Source: Hyphomicrobiales bacterium (GTDB lineage: Bacteria > Pseudomonadota > Alphaproteobacteria > Rhizobiales > Rhizobiaceae). From it: DNA of 64,000 bases. Positions within the stretch are counted from its first letter, which is position 1. Each line of letters opens with the position of its first letter. The DNA lies in assembly GCA_900466605.1 (NCBI GenBank), contig UBMU01000019.1, forward strand, positions 62,001 to 126,000, in the 5' to 3' direction. The notes under the pieces are model-generated. The model did no database searches, was not told the origin of the DNA, and saw only the letters and a list, made by a program, of their open reading frames with translations. Of this stretch, positions 46,231 through 55,455 are shown piece by piece. A program made the position numbers and the translations under genes.

Positions 46231-46268
46231 GCATGGGCTCATCGTGACAATACACGTTGAGCCCATGC
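46231..46268 (-). terminator. long hairpin downstream of putA
   Basis: GCATGGGCTCA at 46231-46241 pairs with TGAGCCCATGC at 46258-46268. An inner CGTG/CACG pairing is separated by one T-T mismatch, closing on the loop ACAATA. It lies 40 bases after the putA stop. There is no T-run, but the 15-pair stem is likely to end or protect the putA message. Confidence 0.5.
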
Positions 46269-46308
46269 GTTCATCAATATCCTCACGGTGTCCCGCTTCC
46301 TTTTGGTT

Positions 46309-49300
46309 CTAGCCGATGGACATCAAGCTGGCATTTCCGCCGGCCGCCGCAGTATTTATCGATGTCGAAACCTCTTCGAGAAGCCAGTTCAAGCAGTAGG
46401 CATCAGCATCGCTTTCAAGTTCCGCCGTCGTGGCTGACTGCGTCAGTAGCAACGGTCCCGGCAGCGCTGCGATTTTTCCGAGCATCTCCGTGACGTACTC
46501 GACGTCGCCTTCGATAAGAGCCCCAGCCATCGGCTCAGCTGCCATCGACGACTCCCATGAAATCCGCGCTGCGACGCTGGCAGGAAGCCCGTTCAACATT
46601 GTGCGCAGGCTGTTGTCGCATTCGATCACGGCGCGGTTGCCGGTAGCCAGCACGGCAGAGACCTGACGAATGAGGCCGGTCTGAGAAGATGGAGCGCACA
46701 AAATCGCCCCACGGGGATGAAGCGCATAGAGATTGCGTTCGCCAACCGGACCCGCGAGTTCAGTCTCCAAGCCCAGAGCAGACTGGCTGCCGAGATGGCG
46801 CGCCATTTCCGCATCCTCGGCATAGCCCTGTTGGTCCAGCCATTTCGCAAACTCCGAAAGAGCCGGATCGCTGTAAACGGAGCTGTGCTGCGGTGGAATC
46901 GGGGGCGTCGTAACCAGACGGCCGAGATAGAGGGGACCGCCGGCCTTGGGACCGGTACCCGACAGACCGCGGCCGCCGAACGGCTGGACGCCAACGACTG
47001 CGCCGATGACGTTGCGGTTCACATAGAGATTACCGGCCCTCACCTGCGACGTCACATTGGCGATCGTTTCATCGAGCCGTGTATGCAGGCCGAAAGTCAG
47101 GCCGTAGCCGGTCGCGTTGATCTCGTCAATCAGACGGCTGAGGTCTTGGCGTCGCCACCGGATGACGTGGAGAACGGGACCGAAGACCTCGCGTTTCAGC
47201 TCCGAGATCTTGTTGATCTCGATGATCGTTGGCGCAACGAAAGTTCCGTTGCTGGCTTCGTCAGGCAAGTCGACGCGCTCGACCCCGCAGCCGGCGCCGC
47301 CCATTGCGGCGATGTGCGCCTCGATGATGCTCTTGGCTTCGGCGGTGATCACCGGACCAATGTCGGAGGCGAGCCGGTCGGTATTTGCGATCGAAAGCTC
47401 GCGCAACGCGCCCTTCAGCATGGTCAACGTGCGATCGGCGACGTCTTCCTGCAGGCACAGGATCCGGAGTGCGGAGCAGCGCTGCCCGGCGCTGTCGAAA
47501 GCCGAAGCGATCACGTCGCCAACGACCTGTTCGGCGAGCGCCGAGGAGTCAACGATCATGGCGTTCTGGCCGCCGGTTTCGGCAATCAAGGGAATCGGCT
47601 TGCCATCCTTGGAAAGACGCTTGGCAAGTTCCGCCTGGATGAGGCGTGCAACTTCGGTCGAACCGGTGAACATGACTGCAGCAGCTTCCGGCGCGGCGAC
47701 CAGAGCGGCCCCTACCCTTCCGTCTCCGGGCATCAACTGGACAACATTGGTGGGAATACCGGCTTCGTGCAGGATACGAACGGCTTCCGCCGCGATCAGG
47801 GGAGTTTCTTCCGCGGGCTTGGCAAGTACGGGGTTACCGGCGACCAGAGCAGCAGCCACCTGACCGGTGAAGATTGCAAGCGGGAAGTTCCAGGGGCTGA
47901 TGCATACGACGGGCCCGAGTGGTGCATGCGACGGGCCAAGCGTGCGGCGGGTCTGCTCGGCATAGTAGCGCAGGAAGTCGATCGCTTCGCGCACTTCAGC
48001 GATTGCGTTCAGCAGCGATTTGCCGGCTTCGCGGATAATGAGGCCGAGCAAAGTCTCCATTTTCGCCTGCATGATATCGGCAGCGCGATCAAGCAGTGCC
48101 GCCCTCTCAGCCGGCGACACCGATGCCCAGGTTGACGCTGCGTTGAGCGCGGTCTTGGCTGCCGCCGCGGCCTCCTCCACGGTCGCCTCTCGCACCGTTC
48201 CGACAACGTCTCTGCTGTCGGCCGGGTTAAGAACTTGACGCGCCGCCGGCGCCGCGTCGATCTTGTAAGTTGGGGCGGCTGTCCACGAGACCATGGCGCT
48301 TGCCTTCAGTGTGTCTGTCAGTGCCTGCAGCGAGGTCTCATTGGAGATGTCAAGGCCAGCAGAGTTGCGGCGTTGGCCGTAGAGGTCCGAGGGAAGCGCA
48401 ATCTTGTCGTGCTTCTGACCGGGTATCTGCATTCTGGCGACGATCTCAACGGGATCGGCGACGAGTTCATCGATCGAGACATTCGGGTCTGCAATCCGGT
48501 TTACGAAGGAGGAGTTGGCCCCATTTTCGAGAAGGCGGCGGACAAGGTAGGCAAGCAGGGTTTCATGAGTGCCGACCGGTGCGTAGATGCGGCACGGACG
48601 GTTGAGATTCTGCCGGCCGACGACTTCGTCATATAACGGCTCTCCCATGCCATGCAGGCACTGGAACTCGTACTTGCCGACATAGTAGTCGGACCCCGCC
48701 ATATGGTAGATGGTGGCGAGCGTCTGCGCATTGTGGGTGGCAAACTGCGGGAAGACCGCGTCGGTTGCTGAAAGCAGCTTCTTGGCGCAGGCTATGTAGG
48801 AAACGTCGGTGTAGATCTTGCGCGTAAAGACGGGGAAGTCTTCAAGGCCATCAAGCTGCGCGCGCTTGATTTCGGCATCCCAATAAGCGCCCTTGACGAG
48901 GCGAACCATGATGCGGCGACCGGCACGGCGAGCAAGATCGATGATGAAGTCCAGCACGAAGGGGCAACGCTTGCCGTAGGCCTGGACAACGAAGCCCATA
49001 CCGTTCCAGCCGGCAAGGTCTTCATCGAGGCACAGCGTCTCCAGGATATCGAGCGACAGCTCCAGTCGATCGGCCTCCTCGGCGTCGATGTTGAGGCCGA
49101 TGTCATAGGATTTGGCGATCACTGCAAGTGCTTTTACGTTCGGCAGCAGCTCGCTCATAACGCGCGCGCTTTGTGCTCTTGAGTAGCGTGGATGCAAGGC
49201 GGAAAGCTTGATCGAAATGCCGGGGCCTTCATAAATGCCCCGCCGGTCGGACGCTTTGCCGATGGCGTGGATCGCCGCTTTATAATCTTTGTAATAGCGT

Positions 49301-50016
49301 TCCGCGTCGGCGCCTGTAGTCGCTGCCTCGCCGAGCATGTCATAGGAGTAGCGGAACCCGCGCTGTTCCAGCGGCCTTGCCCGTTGCAGCGCCTCGTCGA
49401 TTGTTTCGCCGGTGACGAATTGTTCGCCCATCATGCGCATCGCCATGTCGACGCCGCGCCGGATAACAGGCTCGCCGCAGCGTGCGATCAAGCGGGTGAG
49501 CGCGGCCGAGAGGTTGCGATCGTTGACTGTCGCGGTAAGCTTTCCGGTGACCACCAAGCCCCAGGTTGCAGCGTTGACGAAGAGCGAACGACCACCGCCA
49601 ATATGAGACTTCCAGTCGCCTTCGGCGATCTTATCGCGGATCAGGGCATCGCGCGTCGCCGTATCGGGAATGCGCAGCAAGGCTTCGGCGAGACACATGA
49701 GCGCAACGCCTTCCTGGCTTGAAAGAGAGTATTCGTGGACGAGCCCCTCGACGCCAGTTCCCTTGTGCTTAGCGCGGAGCGCCTCAATGAGCTTGCGGGC
49801 GGTTGCCGCAGCCCCCTGCCCAACTTTTTCCGGAAGCGTAGCGGCCTCAACGAGGAGTGGGACGCAAACGGTTTCCGGTGTACGGTAAGCCGCCGTGATA
49901 GCACGCCGCAGATCGCTTTGCGCTCTCACTGCCGGGGCAAAATCCTCGAAGGGATTTGCGCCGCAAGACTGGGTGTCGTTGGTCTTGTTCGCCACCTGAT
50001 CGTTGGTGATCGTCAT
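46309..50016 (-). CDS. putA: bifunctional proline dehydrogenase / 1-pyrroline-5-carboxylate dehydrogenase
   Basis: This 1235-residue enzyme oxidises proline to glutamate in two steps at the inner-membrane face. The FAD proline dehydrogenase barrel (about 150-500) has GPGISIKLSALHPRY, MVRLVKGAYWDAEIKRAQ and YAPVGTHETLLAYLVRRLLENGAN-type motifs. The aldehyde dehydrogenase domain has SPWNFPLAIFTGQ, GSTEVARLI, the catalytic Glu in ETGGQNAM and Cys847 in GQRCSALR. A C-terminal domain follows. There is no N-terminal ribbon-helix-helix DNA-binding domain, which fits regulation by the divergent PutR. Confidence 0.96.
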   Translation of the reverse strand: MTITNDQVANKTNDTQSCGANPFEDFAPAVRAQSDLRRAITAAYRTPETVCVPLLVEAATLPEKVGQGAAATARKLIEALRAKHKGTGVEGLVHEYSLSSQEGVALMCLAEALLRIPDTATRDALIRDKIAEGDWKSHIGGGRSLFVNAATWGLVVTGKLTATVNDRNLSAALTRLIARCGEPVIRRGVDMAMRMMGEQFVTGETIDEALQRARPLEQRGFRYSYDMLGEAATTGADAERYYKDYKAAIHAIGKASDRRGIYEGPGISIKLSALHPRYSRAQSARVMSELLPNVKALAVIAKSYDIGLNIDAEEADRLELSLDILETLCLDEDLAGWNGMGFVVQAYGKRCPFVLDFIIDLARRAGRRIMVRLVKGAYWDAEIKRAQLDGLEDFPVFTRKIYTDVSYIACAKKLLSATDAVFPQFATHNAQTLATIYHMAGSDYYVGKYEFQCLHGMGEPLYDEVVGRQNLNRPCRIYAPVGTHETLLAYLVRRLLENGANSSFVNRIADPNVSIDELVADPVEIVARMQIPGQKHDKIALPSDLYGQRRNSAGLDISNETSLQALTDTLKASAMVSWTAAPTYKIDAAPAARQVLNPADSRDVVGTVREATVEEAAAAAKTALNAASTWASVSPAERAALLDRAADIMQAKMETLLGLIIREAGKSLLNAIAEVREAIDFLRYYAEQTRRTLGPSHAPLGPVVCISPWNFPLAIFTGQVAAALVAGNPVLAKPAEETPLIAAEAVRILHEAGIPTNVVQLMPGDGRVGAALVAAPEAAAVMFTGSTEVARLIQAELAKRLSKDGKPIPLIAETGGQNAMIVDSSALAEQVVGDVIASAFDSAGQRCSALRILCLQEDVADRTLTMLKGALRELSIANTDRLASDIGPVITAEAKSIIEAHIAAMGGAGCGVERVDLPDEASNGTFVAPTIIEINKISELKREVFGPVLHVIRWRRQDLSRLIDEINATGYGLTFGLHTRLDETIANVTSQVRAGNLYVNRNVIGAVVGVQPFGGRGLSGTGPKAGGPLYLGRLVTTPPIPPQHSSVYSDPALSEFAKWLDQQGYAEDAEMARHLGSQSALGLETELAGPVGERNLYALHPRGAILCAPSSQTGLIRQVSAVLATGNRAVIECDNSLRTMLNGLPASVAARISWESSMAAEPMAGALIEGDVEYVTEMLGKIAALPGPLLLTQSATTAELESDADAYCLNWLLEEVSTSINTAAAGGNASLMSIG

Positions 50017-50069
50017 GTCTTTGCTCCAGGTCGGGGTAGTGGCGAAAACATACCAGTTCCCTAAAAGGT

Positions 50070-50118
50070 GATTTCACTTGAAATCGCTATCTCGTGATTG
50101 TATTTGCCTAATTTAGGC
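50070..50118. promoter_or_regulatory. palindromes between putA and putR (probable PutR sites)
   Basis: GATTTCACTTGAAATC at 50070-50085 has perfect 7-base arms around CT. GCCTAATTTAGGC at 50106-50118 is a perfect 13-base palindrome. Lrp-type regulators bind such sites in the region they share with their target. Both lie in the 121-base gap between the divergent starts. Confidence 0.55.
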
Positions 50119-50137
50119 GAATTACAAAGGTGATACT

Positions 50138-50608
50138 GTGGGCATTGTCGCAAACGGCAGGGAAATCGACCAGTTCGATCATAAGATCATCGAGGCCCTT
50201 GTTGCCGATGGCCGCATGTCGATAACCGACCTTGCCAAAAAAGTGGGCCTTTCGAACACACCCTGCCAAGTGAGATTAAAGCGATTGATCGAAGATGGCT
50301 ATATTCTTGGCTTTCGCGCGATCGTCGACGTGAAGAAGCTTGGCAAGAATCATGTTGCGTTTACAGAAGTGAAACTCTCGGACACCCGGGAGCACGCGCT
50401 GAAGGCTTTCAACATCGCGGCACGGAGGCTGCAGGAGGTCGAAGAGTGCCACATGATTGCCGGTGCCTTCGATTACCTTTTGAAAATTCGCACATCGGAC
50501 ATTGCCAACTACCGTCTCGTGCTCGGTGAAAAGATATCGAGTCTTCCATTCGTCGCCAGCACCTCGACCTTCGTAGCGATGGAGGCAGTAAAGGAAAGCG
50601 GCGTCTGA
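50138..50608 (+). CDS. putR: Lrp-family proline utilisation regulator
   Basis: The 156-residue protein has the Lrp helix-turn-helix (ADGRMSITDLAKKVGLSNTP, CQVRLKRLIEDGYI) and RAM domain (ECHMIAGAFDYLLKIRTSD). It is divergent from putA and matches PutR of rhizobia and Agrobacterium, which activates putA when proline is present. The start is GTG with AAAGGTG upstream. Confidence 0.92.
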   Translation: MGIVANGREIDQFDHKIIEALVADGRMSITDLAKKVGLSNTPCQVRLKRLIEDGYILGFRAIVDVKKLGKNHVAFTEVKLSDTREHALKAFNIAARRLQEVEECHMIAGAFDYLLKIRTSDIANYRLVLGEKISSLPFVASTSTFVAMEAVKESGV

Positions 50609-50694
50609 ATGACGTTGCTCTTCTAGCGCCCTACCCAGCAGTCCATCCGTCCGTTGGCAAGCAACAGCTGCCGCCTGTACATTGCGTATTTACA

Positions 50695-50723
50695 ACTAAC
50701 ATGTTAGTCTGTTACATCTAACA
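50695..50723 (+). promoter_or_regulatory. tandem TAAC/GTTA palindromes before the DapA-type operon
   Basis: ACTAACATGTTAGT at 50695-50708 is a perfect 14-base palindrome. TGTTACATCTAACA at 50710-50723 has 5-base arms around CATC. Together they give evenly spaced TAAC/GTTA half-sites just upstream of the operon start. The FCD-type GntR regulator encoded as the operon's second gene is the likely ligand. Confidence 0.55.
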
Positions 50724-50745
50724 CGTTGACTGGGGAGGATTGATA

Positions 50746-51630
50746 TTGACTAAAAAGTTTGGGCTTTCAGTTGCGCTTGCGACCCCTTTTGATGCTCGGG
50801 GTGAGATCGATCCGAACGTGATGATTGAGCAGGCAAAACAGAGCCTTGCGGCAGGATGCGAAAGTGTCACGCTATTTGGCACCACTGGCGAGGGATCCTC
50901 GATCGGTACGCAGGAGCGTGAGCGCATCCTCGCAGCATTTCTCAGCGCTGGCATTGCTCCTCAGAAGATTGTCATGGGCGTACTCGTCGACGCTGCCGAA
51001 GATGCAGCGGCTCAGGCCAGACACGCCCTTTCAAGAGGGGTACGAAACATCCTGTTGGCCCCACCCTCCTATTTCAAGAATGTCAGCGATGATGGCCTCT
51101 TCAAGTGGTTCTCGGCTGTCTTTGTAGTCCTCGGCGACAAGGCGCGTGACGTCATCGTCTACAACATTCCATCGGTAACCATGGTGCCGTTGACTGTGTC
51201 GTTGATCGGGCGCTTGCGGAAAGCTTTTCCGGCGATAGTCATTGGCGTGAAGGATTCGTCCGGCGACTGGCCGTTTACCGAAAGTCTACTGAAGACCCAC
51301 GGCGATCTCATCATTCTGATCGGCGATGAGCGCCACCTCGCAAAGGGTGTACGCCTCGGCGGCCAGGGTGCGATCTCGGGTATGGCGAACTTCCTACCTC
51401 GCGAGGTCAAGTTGATGGCGGAAGAAGGCCGGGATGATGCCCGCGTTGAGGATTTTGTCGCCGAACTTCTGAAGTACCCGGTAACCCCTGCCGTCAAGGC
51501 CATGGTCGCTCGGCTCACCGGCGAGCAAACTTGGCTCGCTGTTCGTCCGCCGCTGGTTTCCATCTCCAGCGAGGGGCAGGAGCAGCTCGCTCTTGCCTTC
51601 GATGCGCTTTTCCGCTCCAAAGCAGCGTAA
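50746..51630 (+). CDS. DapA-family (DHDPS/NAL) aldolase or lyase
   Basis: The 294-residue TIM-barrel enzyme has the family features LFGTTGEGSS (Thr46-Thr47), catalytic Tyr139 in VIVYNIPS and the Schiff-base Lys169 in VIGVKDSSGDW. Such enzymes cleave or form 2-oxo acids (dihydrodipicolinate, sialic acid, 2-keto-3-deoxy sugar acids). It heads an operon with a GntR regulator, sugar importer and PfkB kinase, so a sugar-acid substrate is more likely than lysine synthesis. The start is a TTG with GGGAGG 7 bases upstream; an alternative TTG two codons earlier is less well placed. Confidence 0.9.
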   Translation: MTKKFGLSVALATPFDARGEIDPNVMIEQAKQSLAAGCESVTLFGTTGEGSSIGTQERERILAAFLSAGIAPQKIVMGVLVDAAEDAAAQARHALSRGVRNILLAPPSYFKNVSDDGLFKWFSAVFVVLGDKARDVIVYNIPSVTMVPLTVSLIGRLRKAFPAIVIGVKDSSGDWPFTESLLKTHGDLIILIGDERHLAKGVRLGGQGAISGMANFLPREVKLMAEEGRDDARVEDFVAELLKYPVTPAVKAMVARLTGEQTWLAVRPPLVSISSEGQEQLALAFDALFRSKAA

Positions 51631-51653
51631 GTGTCATGTACGAGGGGGAGGCA

Positions 51654-52313
51654 ATGGACGGAACGGACGAGCAGCCGACGCTGCGGGAAAAGGCGTATGA
51701 GAGCTTCACGCGCCACCTGCTGGCTCGCGACGTGCGTCCGGGTCAGTTCGTCTCCCAGCGCCGTCTGGTCGAGCTGACCGGATTGACGCTCGCGGCGATC
51801 CGCGAACTTATCCCGCGGCTTGAGGCCGAAGGGCTGATCAAGACCGTCCCGCAGCGCGGCCTGCAGATCGCCCATATCGACCTCAACCTCATTCGTGAGG
51901 CTTTTCAGCTGCGTCTATTCCTGGAGAAGGAGGCAGTAGCGCTCTTCACACGCTCGGCGTCCGATGGGGTGATCGCTGAGCTCTTGAAACAGCACCGCGA
52001 TATTGCCGACGCCATTGCCAGCGGTGACGCCTCCCACGAGCTGGAGCTACGTGCTCAAGCCGTCGACTGGGGCATGCACGACGCCTTTATCGACGCGCTT
52101 GGGAATACGATCATTTCAAATGCCTACAGGGTCAATTCGATCAAGATGCGCCTGATCAGCCAAGAACGCTTCCGAATCGATGGGCGTGTCGGTCCCGTGA
52201 TGGGAGAGCATCTGAAGGTCCTAGAGGCAATCGAAAGGCGTTCTGCTGAGGATGCGGTCAATAATCTCGCCGCCCACATCAACCATGCGAGGGATCGCGC
52301 CCTGAAGATCTAG
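51654..52313 (+). CDS. GntR-family regulator, FCD subfamily
   Basis: The 219-residue protein has an N-terminal winged helix (VSQRRLVELTGLTLAAIREL, LIKTVPQRGLQIAHI) and a helical FCD effector domain (IREAFQLRLFLEKEAVALF, HDAFIDALGNTIISNAY). The ATG at 51654 follows GGGGGAGGCA. It lies between the lyase gene and the transporter genes in the same direction. It probably controls the operon through the palindromes at 50695-50723, with a sugar acid as effector. Confidence 0.9.
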   Translation: MDGTDEQPTLREKAYESFTRHLLARDVRPGQFVSQRRLVELTGLTLAAIRELIPRLEAEGLIKTVPQRGLQIAHIDLNLIREAFQLRLFLEKEAVALFTRSASDGVIAELLKQHRDIADAIASGDASHELELRAQAVDWGMHDAFIDALGNTIISNAYRVNSIKMRLISQERFRIDGRVGPVMGEHLKVLEAIERRSAEDAVNNLAAHINHARDRALKI

Positions 52314-52367
52314 TTGATAACCTGCCGGCGATGAGGAGATCGACGGCAATAAAAGAGGAGGAGTTAC

Positions 52368-53699
52368 ATGCCATCATCGTTCCTAAGCCCTACCCGTCGC
52401 AGCTTTCTCGCCGGTACCGCAGCCCTCGGTGCCAGCAGCCTGGTAGGCATTCGCTCTGCATCCGCAGCCGTCAACTGGAAGCGTTTTGCCGGTACGACCC
52501 TGGAAGTCAATCTGGTCAAGAGCCCGCGCAGCGAAACTCTCATCAAGTACCTTCCCGAGTTTGAAGAGCTGACCGGCATCAAGGTCAACGCGGAGGCGAC
52601 GCCCGAGCAGCAGCAGCGCCAGAAGACCACGATCGAACTGAGTTCGGGCAAGCCGAGTTTCGACGTCGTGCATATGAGCTACCATGTCCAGAAGCGGCAG
52701 TTTGAAAAGGGCGGCTGGCTTGCCGATATCAGCGGCTTTCTCAAAGATCCTTCACTGACCGATGCGTCACTGGTCGAGGGCGATTTTGCCGAAGCCGGCA
52801 TGACCTTCGCAAAGGATTCCGATGGCGTTCTGCGCTCCCTGCCCTTCTCGGTCGACTACTGGATCGTTTACTGGAACAAGGCGCTCTTCGAGAAGAAGGG
52901 ACTTTCCTACCCGACCACGTTTGAAGAGATGGCAAGTGCTGCCGAGGCACTGACCGATCCGTCGACCAACACCTATGGCTTCGTCGCCCGCGGTCTCAAG
53001 AATGCCAATACGCCGGTTTGGACGACGCTGCTACTCGGCTACGGGTCGAGCCCGCTCGGAGCGGATGGCAAGCTGCGGACCAACTCCGACGAAGCCGTCG
53101 AGGCAGCCAAGCTCTACCAGCGGCTGATGACCAAGGCAGCGCCTCCCGGCGTCTCCGGTTTTAACTGGGCGGAAGCCCAGTCGGCATTCCTGCAGGGAAA
53201 AATCGGCATGTGGCTAGACGGCGTCGGCTTTGCGCCGCCTATCGAAAATCCAGAAAAGTCGCGTGTCGTCGGTCAGGTCGGCTACGGCGTCATGCCGAAG
53301 GGGCCAAAGGCTCAGGCAGCGGCAACCACGGGAGACGGCCTCGGTGTTGTGGCTGCAAGCCAGAAGAAGGAAGCCGCATATCTTTTCTGCCAGTGGGCGA
53401 TTTCCCACGACATGGGTGCGCGCCTGCTTCAGGCTGGTGCCGGCGTCCCGTTCCGCCAGTCGGTCCTTGAGGATGCGAAGGTACGCGAAGGCGTAAAGAT
53501 GCCGGCTGCGTGGCTTGATGCGGTCGCAGGTTCCGCGAAGGTATCGCAACTTGCCTTGCCGATCATCATTCCGGTCACTGAGTTCCGCGACATCTACGGG
53601 GTTGGTCTCACCAACATGATCGGTGGCGCCGATCCCGCCACAGAACTCAAGACGGCAACAACGCAGTTCGAGCCGGTCCTGGCACGCAGCGAGGGATAA
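52368..53699 (+). CDS. sugar ABC transporter substrate-binding protein
   Basis: The 443-residue protein has a Tat-type leader (SPTRRSFLAGTAALGASSLV) and a family 1 binding domain: YLPEFEELTGIKVNAEATPE, DVVHMSYHVQKRQF, GKIGMWLDGVGF and GLGVVAASQKKE. The ATG follows GGAGGAGTT. It supplies the importer formed with the next two genes, which overlap it and each other. The ligand is unknown. Confidence 0.92.
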   Translation: MPSSFLSPTRRSFLAGTAALGASSLVGIRSASAAVNWKRFAGTTLEVNLVKSPRSETLIKYLPEFEELTGIKVNAEATPEQQQRQKTTIELSSGKPSFDVVHMSYHVQKRQFEKGGWLADISGFLKDPSLTDASLVEGDFAEAGMTFAKDSDGVLRSLPFSVDYWIVYWNKALFEKKGLSYPTTFEEMASAAEALTDPSTNTYGFVARGLKNANTPVWTTLLLGYGSSPLGADGKLRTNSDEAVEAAKLYQRLMTKAAPPGVSGFNWAEAQSAFLQGKIGMWLDGVGFAPPIENPEKSRVVGQVGYGVMPKGPKAQAAATTGDGLGVVAASQKKEAAYLFCQWAISHDMGARLLQAGAGVPFRQSVLEDAKVREGVKMPAAWLDAVAGSAKVSQLALPIIIPVTEFRDIYGVGLTNMIGGADPATELKTATTQFEPVLARSEG

Positions 53700-54640
53700 T
53701 GGCTTCGGTGAGCATGGAAACCGCAACCGCGGTCAAAGCAAAAGCAAAGCAGAAGAGCAAACCAGGTCGGTTTGCTCCCAATTACTGGCCCTTTGTCATT
53801 CCCGCCTTGGTTGTTGTAGCGGCTGTCATCGTTTTTCCGTGGGTCTTTACCCTGTGGATGAGCGTCAACAGGTGGACGCTTGGACAGGCACAGGTCTTTG
53901 CTGGACTGGACAACTACCTGCGATTAGCGGTTGACCTGCGCTTTTGGGACTCGTTGTGGCATACCGTGCTCTACACGACCTTGTCGGTCGTCGCTCCGCT
54001 GTTCCTGGGAACGCTGGCCGCGCTCATCTTCGATGCCCAGTTTCCGCTGCGCGGCATTTTGCGCGGAATATTCGTGATGCCGATGATGGCGACTCCGGTC
54101 GCCATCGCGCTTGTCTGGACGATGATGTTCCATCCGCAACTCGGCGTTCTGAATTACCTGCTCTCCTATATCGGCATCGGACCGCAGGAATGGATCTACA
54201 ACCAGATGAGCGTCATTCCGTCTCTCGTGCTGGTCGAAACCTGGCAGTGGACGCCGCTCGTGATGCTGATCGTGCTTGGTGGCCTGGCAGCAGTGCCGCG
54301 CGAACCCTACGAAAGTGCGGAAATCGACGGCGCCAATGTCTGGCAGAAGTTCCGTTACCTGACACTGCCGATGATCGCGCCGTTCTTGATGATCGCTGTG
54401 ATCATCCGCAGCATTGATGCGGTGAAGAGTTTCGATATCATCTATGCGATGACGCAGGGTGGGCCGGGAACAGCGTCGGAAACGATCAACATCTACCTCT
54501 ACAACACGGCATTTTCCTACTACGACATCGGCTATGGCTCGGCGATGGCAGTCATCTTTTTCGTTCTGATCGTGGCGCTCTCTTTCATTCTTTTGATGGT
54601 CAAGCAGCGCGCCAACTGGTCCGATGGGGAGGCCCGCTGA
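53699..54640 (+). CDS. sugar ABC transporter permease (MalF/UgpA type)
   Basis: The 313-residue permease has about six membrane segments (first FVIPALVVVAAVIVFPWVFT) and the EAA loop ESAEIDGANVWQKFRYLTLP. Its ATG overlaps the stop of the binding-protein gene by one base, and its own stop overlaps the next permease start, so the three are translationally coupled. Confidence 0.93.
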   Translation: MASVSMETATAVKAKAKQKSKPGRFAPNYWPFVIPALVVVAAVIVFPWVFTLWMSVNRWTLGQAQVFAGLDNYLRLAVDLRFWDSLWHTVLYTTLSVVAPLFLGTLAALIFDAQFPLRGILRGIFVMPMMATPVAIALVWTMMFHPQLGVLNYLLSYIGIGPQEWIYNQMSVIPSLVLVETWQWTPLVMLIVLGGLAAVPREPYESAEIDGANVWQKFRYLTLPMIAPFLMIAVIIRSIDAVKSFDIIYAMTQGGPGTASETINIYLYNTAFSYYDIGYGSAMAVIFFVLIVALSFILLMVKQRANWSDGEAR

Positions 54641-55455
54641 TGAAGCGCAAGGCACTTGACCGGATCGGACTTTTGTTCGTGGCACTTGTGATGGTGTCGC
54701 CCGTCGTACTGTTCTTCCTCTGGATGATCTCACTGTCTCTGAAATACGAGATCGACAACGGCGCCTATCCGCCGATCTTAATCCCGGAACGCTTCGCCTG
54801 GTCAAACTACGTCAAGGTATTCGAGGAGAACAACTTCTTCCTCTACCTCTGGAATTCGGTTCTGGTCACGGGGGCAGCGACGCTTCTCGCGCTGGTGATC
54901 GGCGTGCCGGCGGGCTATGGCATCGCCCGTCTGAAGGCAGAGAAATCCGCTGTCGTTATCATGATCGCCCGCATGACGCCCGGGCTTTCATTCCTGATTC
55001 CTCTCTTCCTGCTGTTTCAGTGGTTAAATCTGCTCGGAACTTTGTGGCCGCAAATTATCATCCACTTGGTCGTGACCGTTCCGATTGTCGTCTGGATCAT
55101 GATCGGCTACTTCGAAACGACACCGATGGAACTGGAGGAAGCCGCAAGTATCGACGGCGCAACGCCTTGGCAGGTCTTCCGCCTTGTAGCATTGCCGATC
55201 GCGCGGCCGGGGATCGTCGTGGCATTCATCTTATCGGTCATTTTCTCGTGGAATAATTTCGTCTTCGGCATCGTTCTTGCAAGTCGCGAAACCCGCACGC
55301 TACCCGTCGCGGTCTACAACATGCTGTCGTTCGAGCAAGTCAGTTGGGGGCCGCTTGCCGCAGCAGCCTTGATCGTCACCCTGCCGGTGTTGATCTTGAC
55401 CGTGTTTGCGCAACGGCAGATCGTTGCAGGCCTAACCGCGGGCGCCGTTAAGTGA
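54640..55455 (+). CDS. sugar ABC transporter permease (MalG/UgpE type)
   Basis: The 271-residue permease has about six membrane segments and the EAA loop EEAASIDGATPWQVFRLVAL, ending AQRQIVAGLTAGAVK as usual for this type. It overlaps the PfkB kinase gene by GTGA. No ATPase gene is in the operon, so one encoded elsewhere must be shared. Confidence 0.93.
   Translation: MKRKALDRIGLLFVALVMVSPVVLFFLWMISLSLKYEIDNGAYPPILIPERFAWSNYVKVFEENNFFLYLWNSVLVTGAATLLALVIGVPAGYGIARLKAEKSAVVIMIARMTPGLSFLIPLFLLFQWLNLLGTLWPQIIIHLVVTVPIVVWIMIGYFETTPMELEEAASIDGATPWQVFRLVALPIARPGIVVAFILSVIFSWNNFVFGIVLASRETRTLPVAVYNMLSFEQVSWGPLAAAALIVTLPVLILTVFAQRQIVAGLTAGAVK

Noticed and set aside
46717..48135. Open frame of 472 codons antisense to putA
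   Set aside because: It lies wholly inside the well-supported putA gene, its composition is that of a codon-position shadow, and it has no domain or ribosome site.
53924..54805. Open frame of 293 codons antisense to the permease genes
   Set aside because: Rich in Arg, His, Asp and Gln as expected for the reverse of membrane-protein codons; the permeases opposite are certain.
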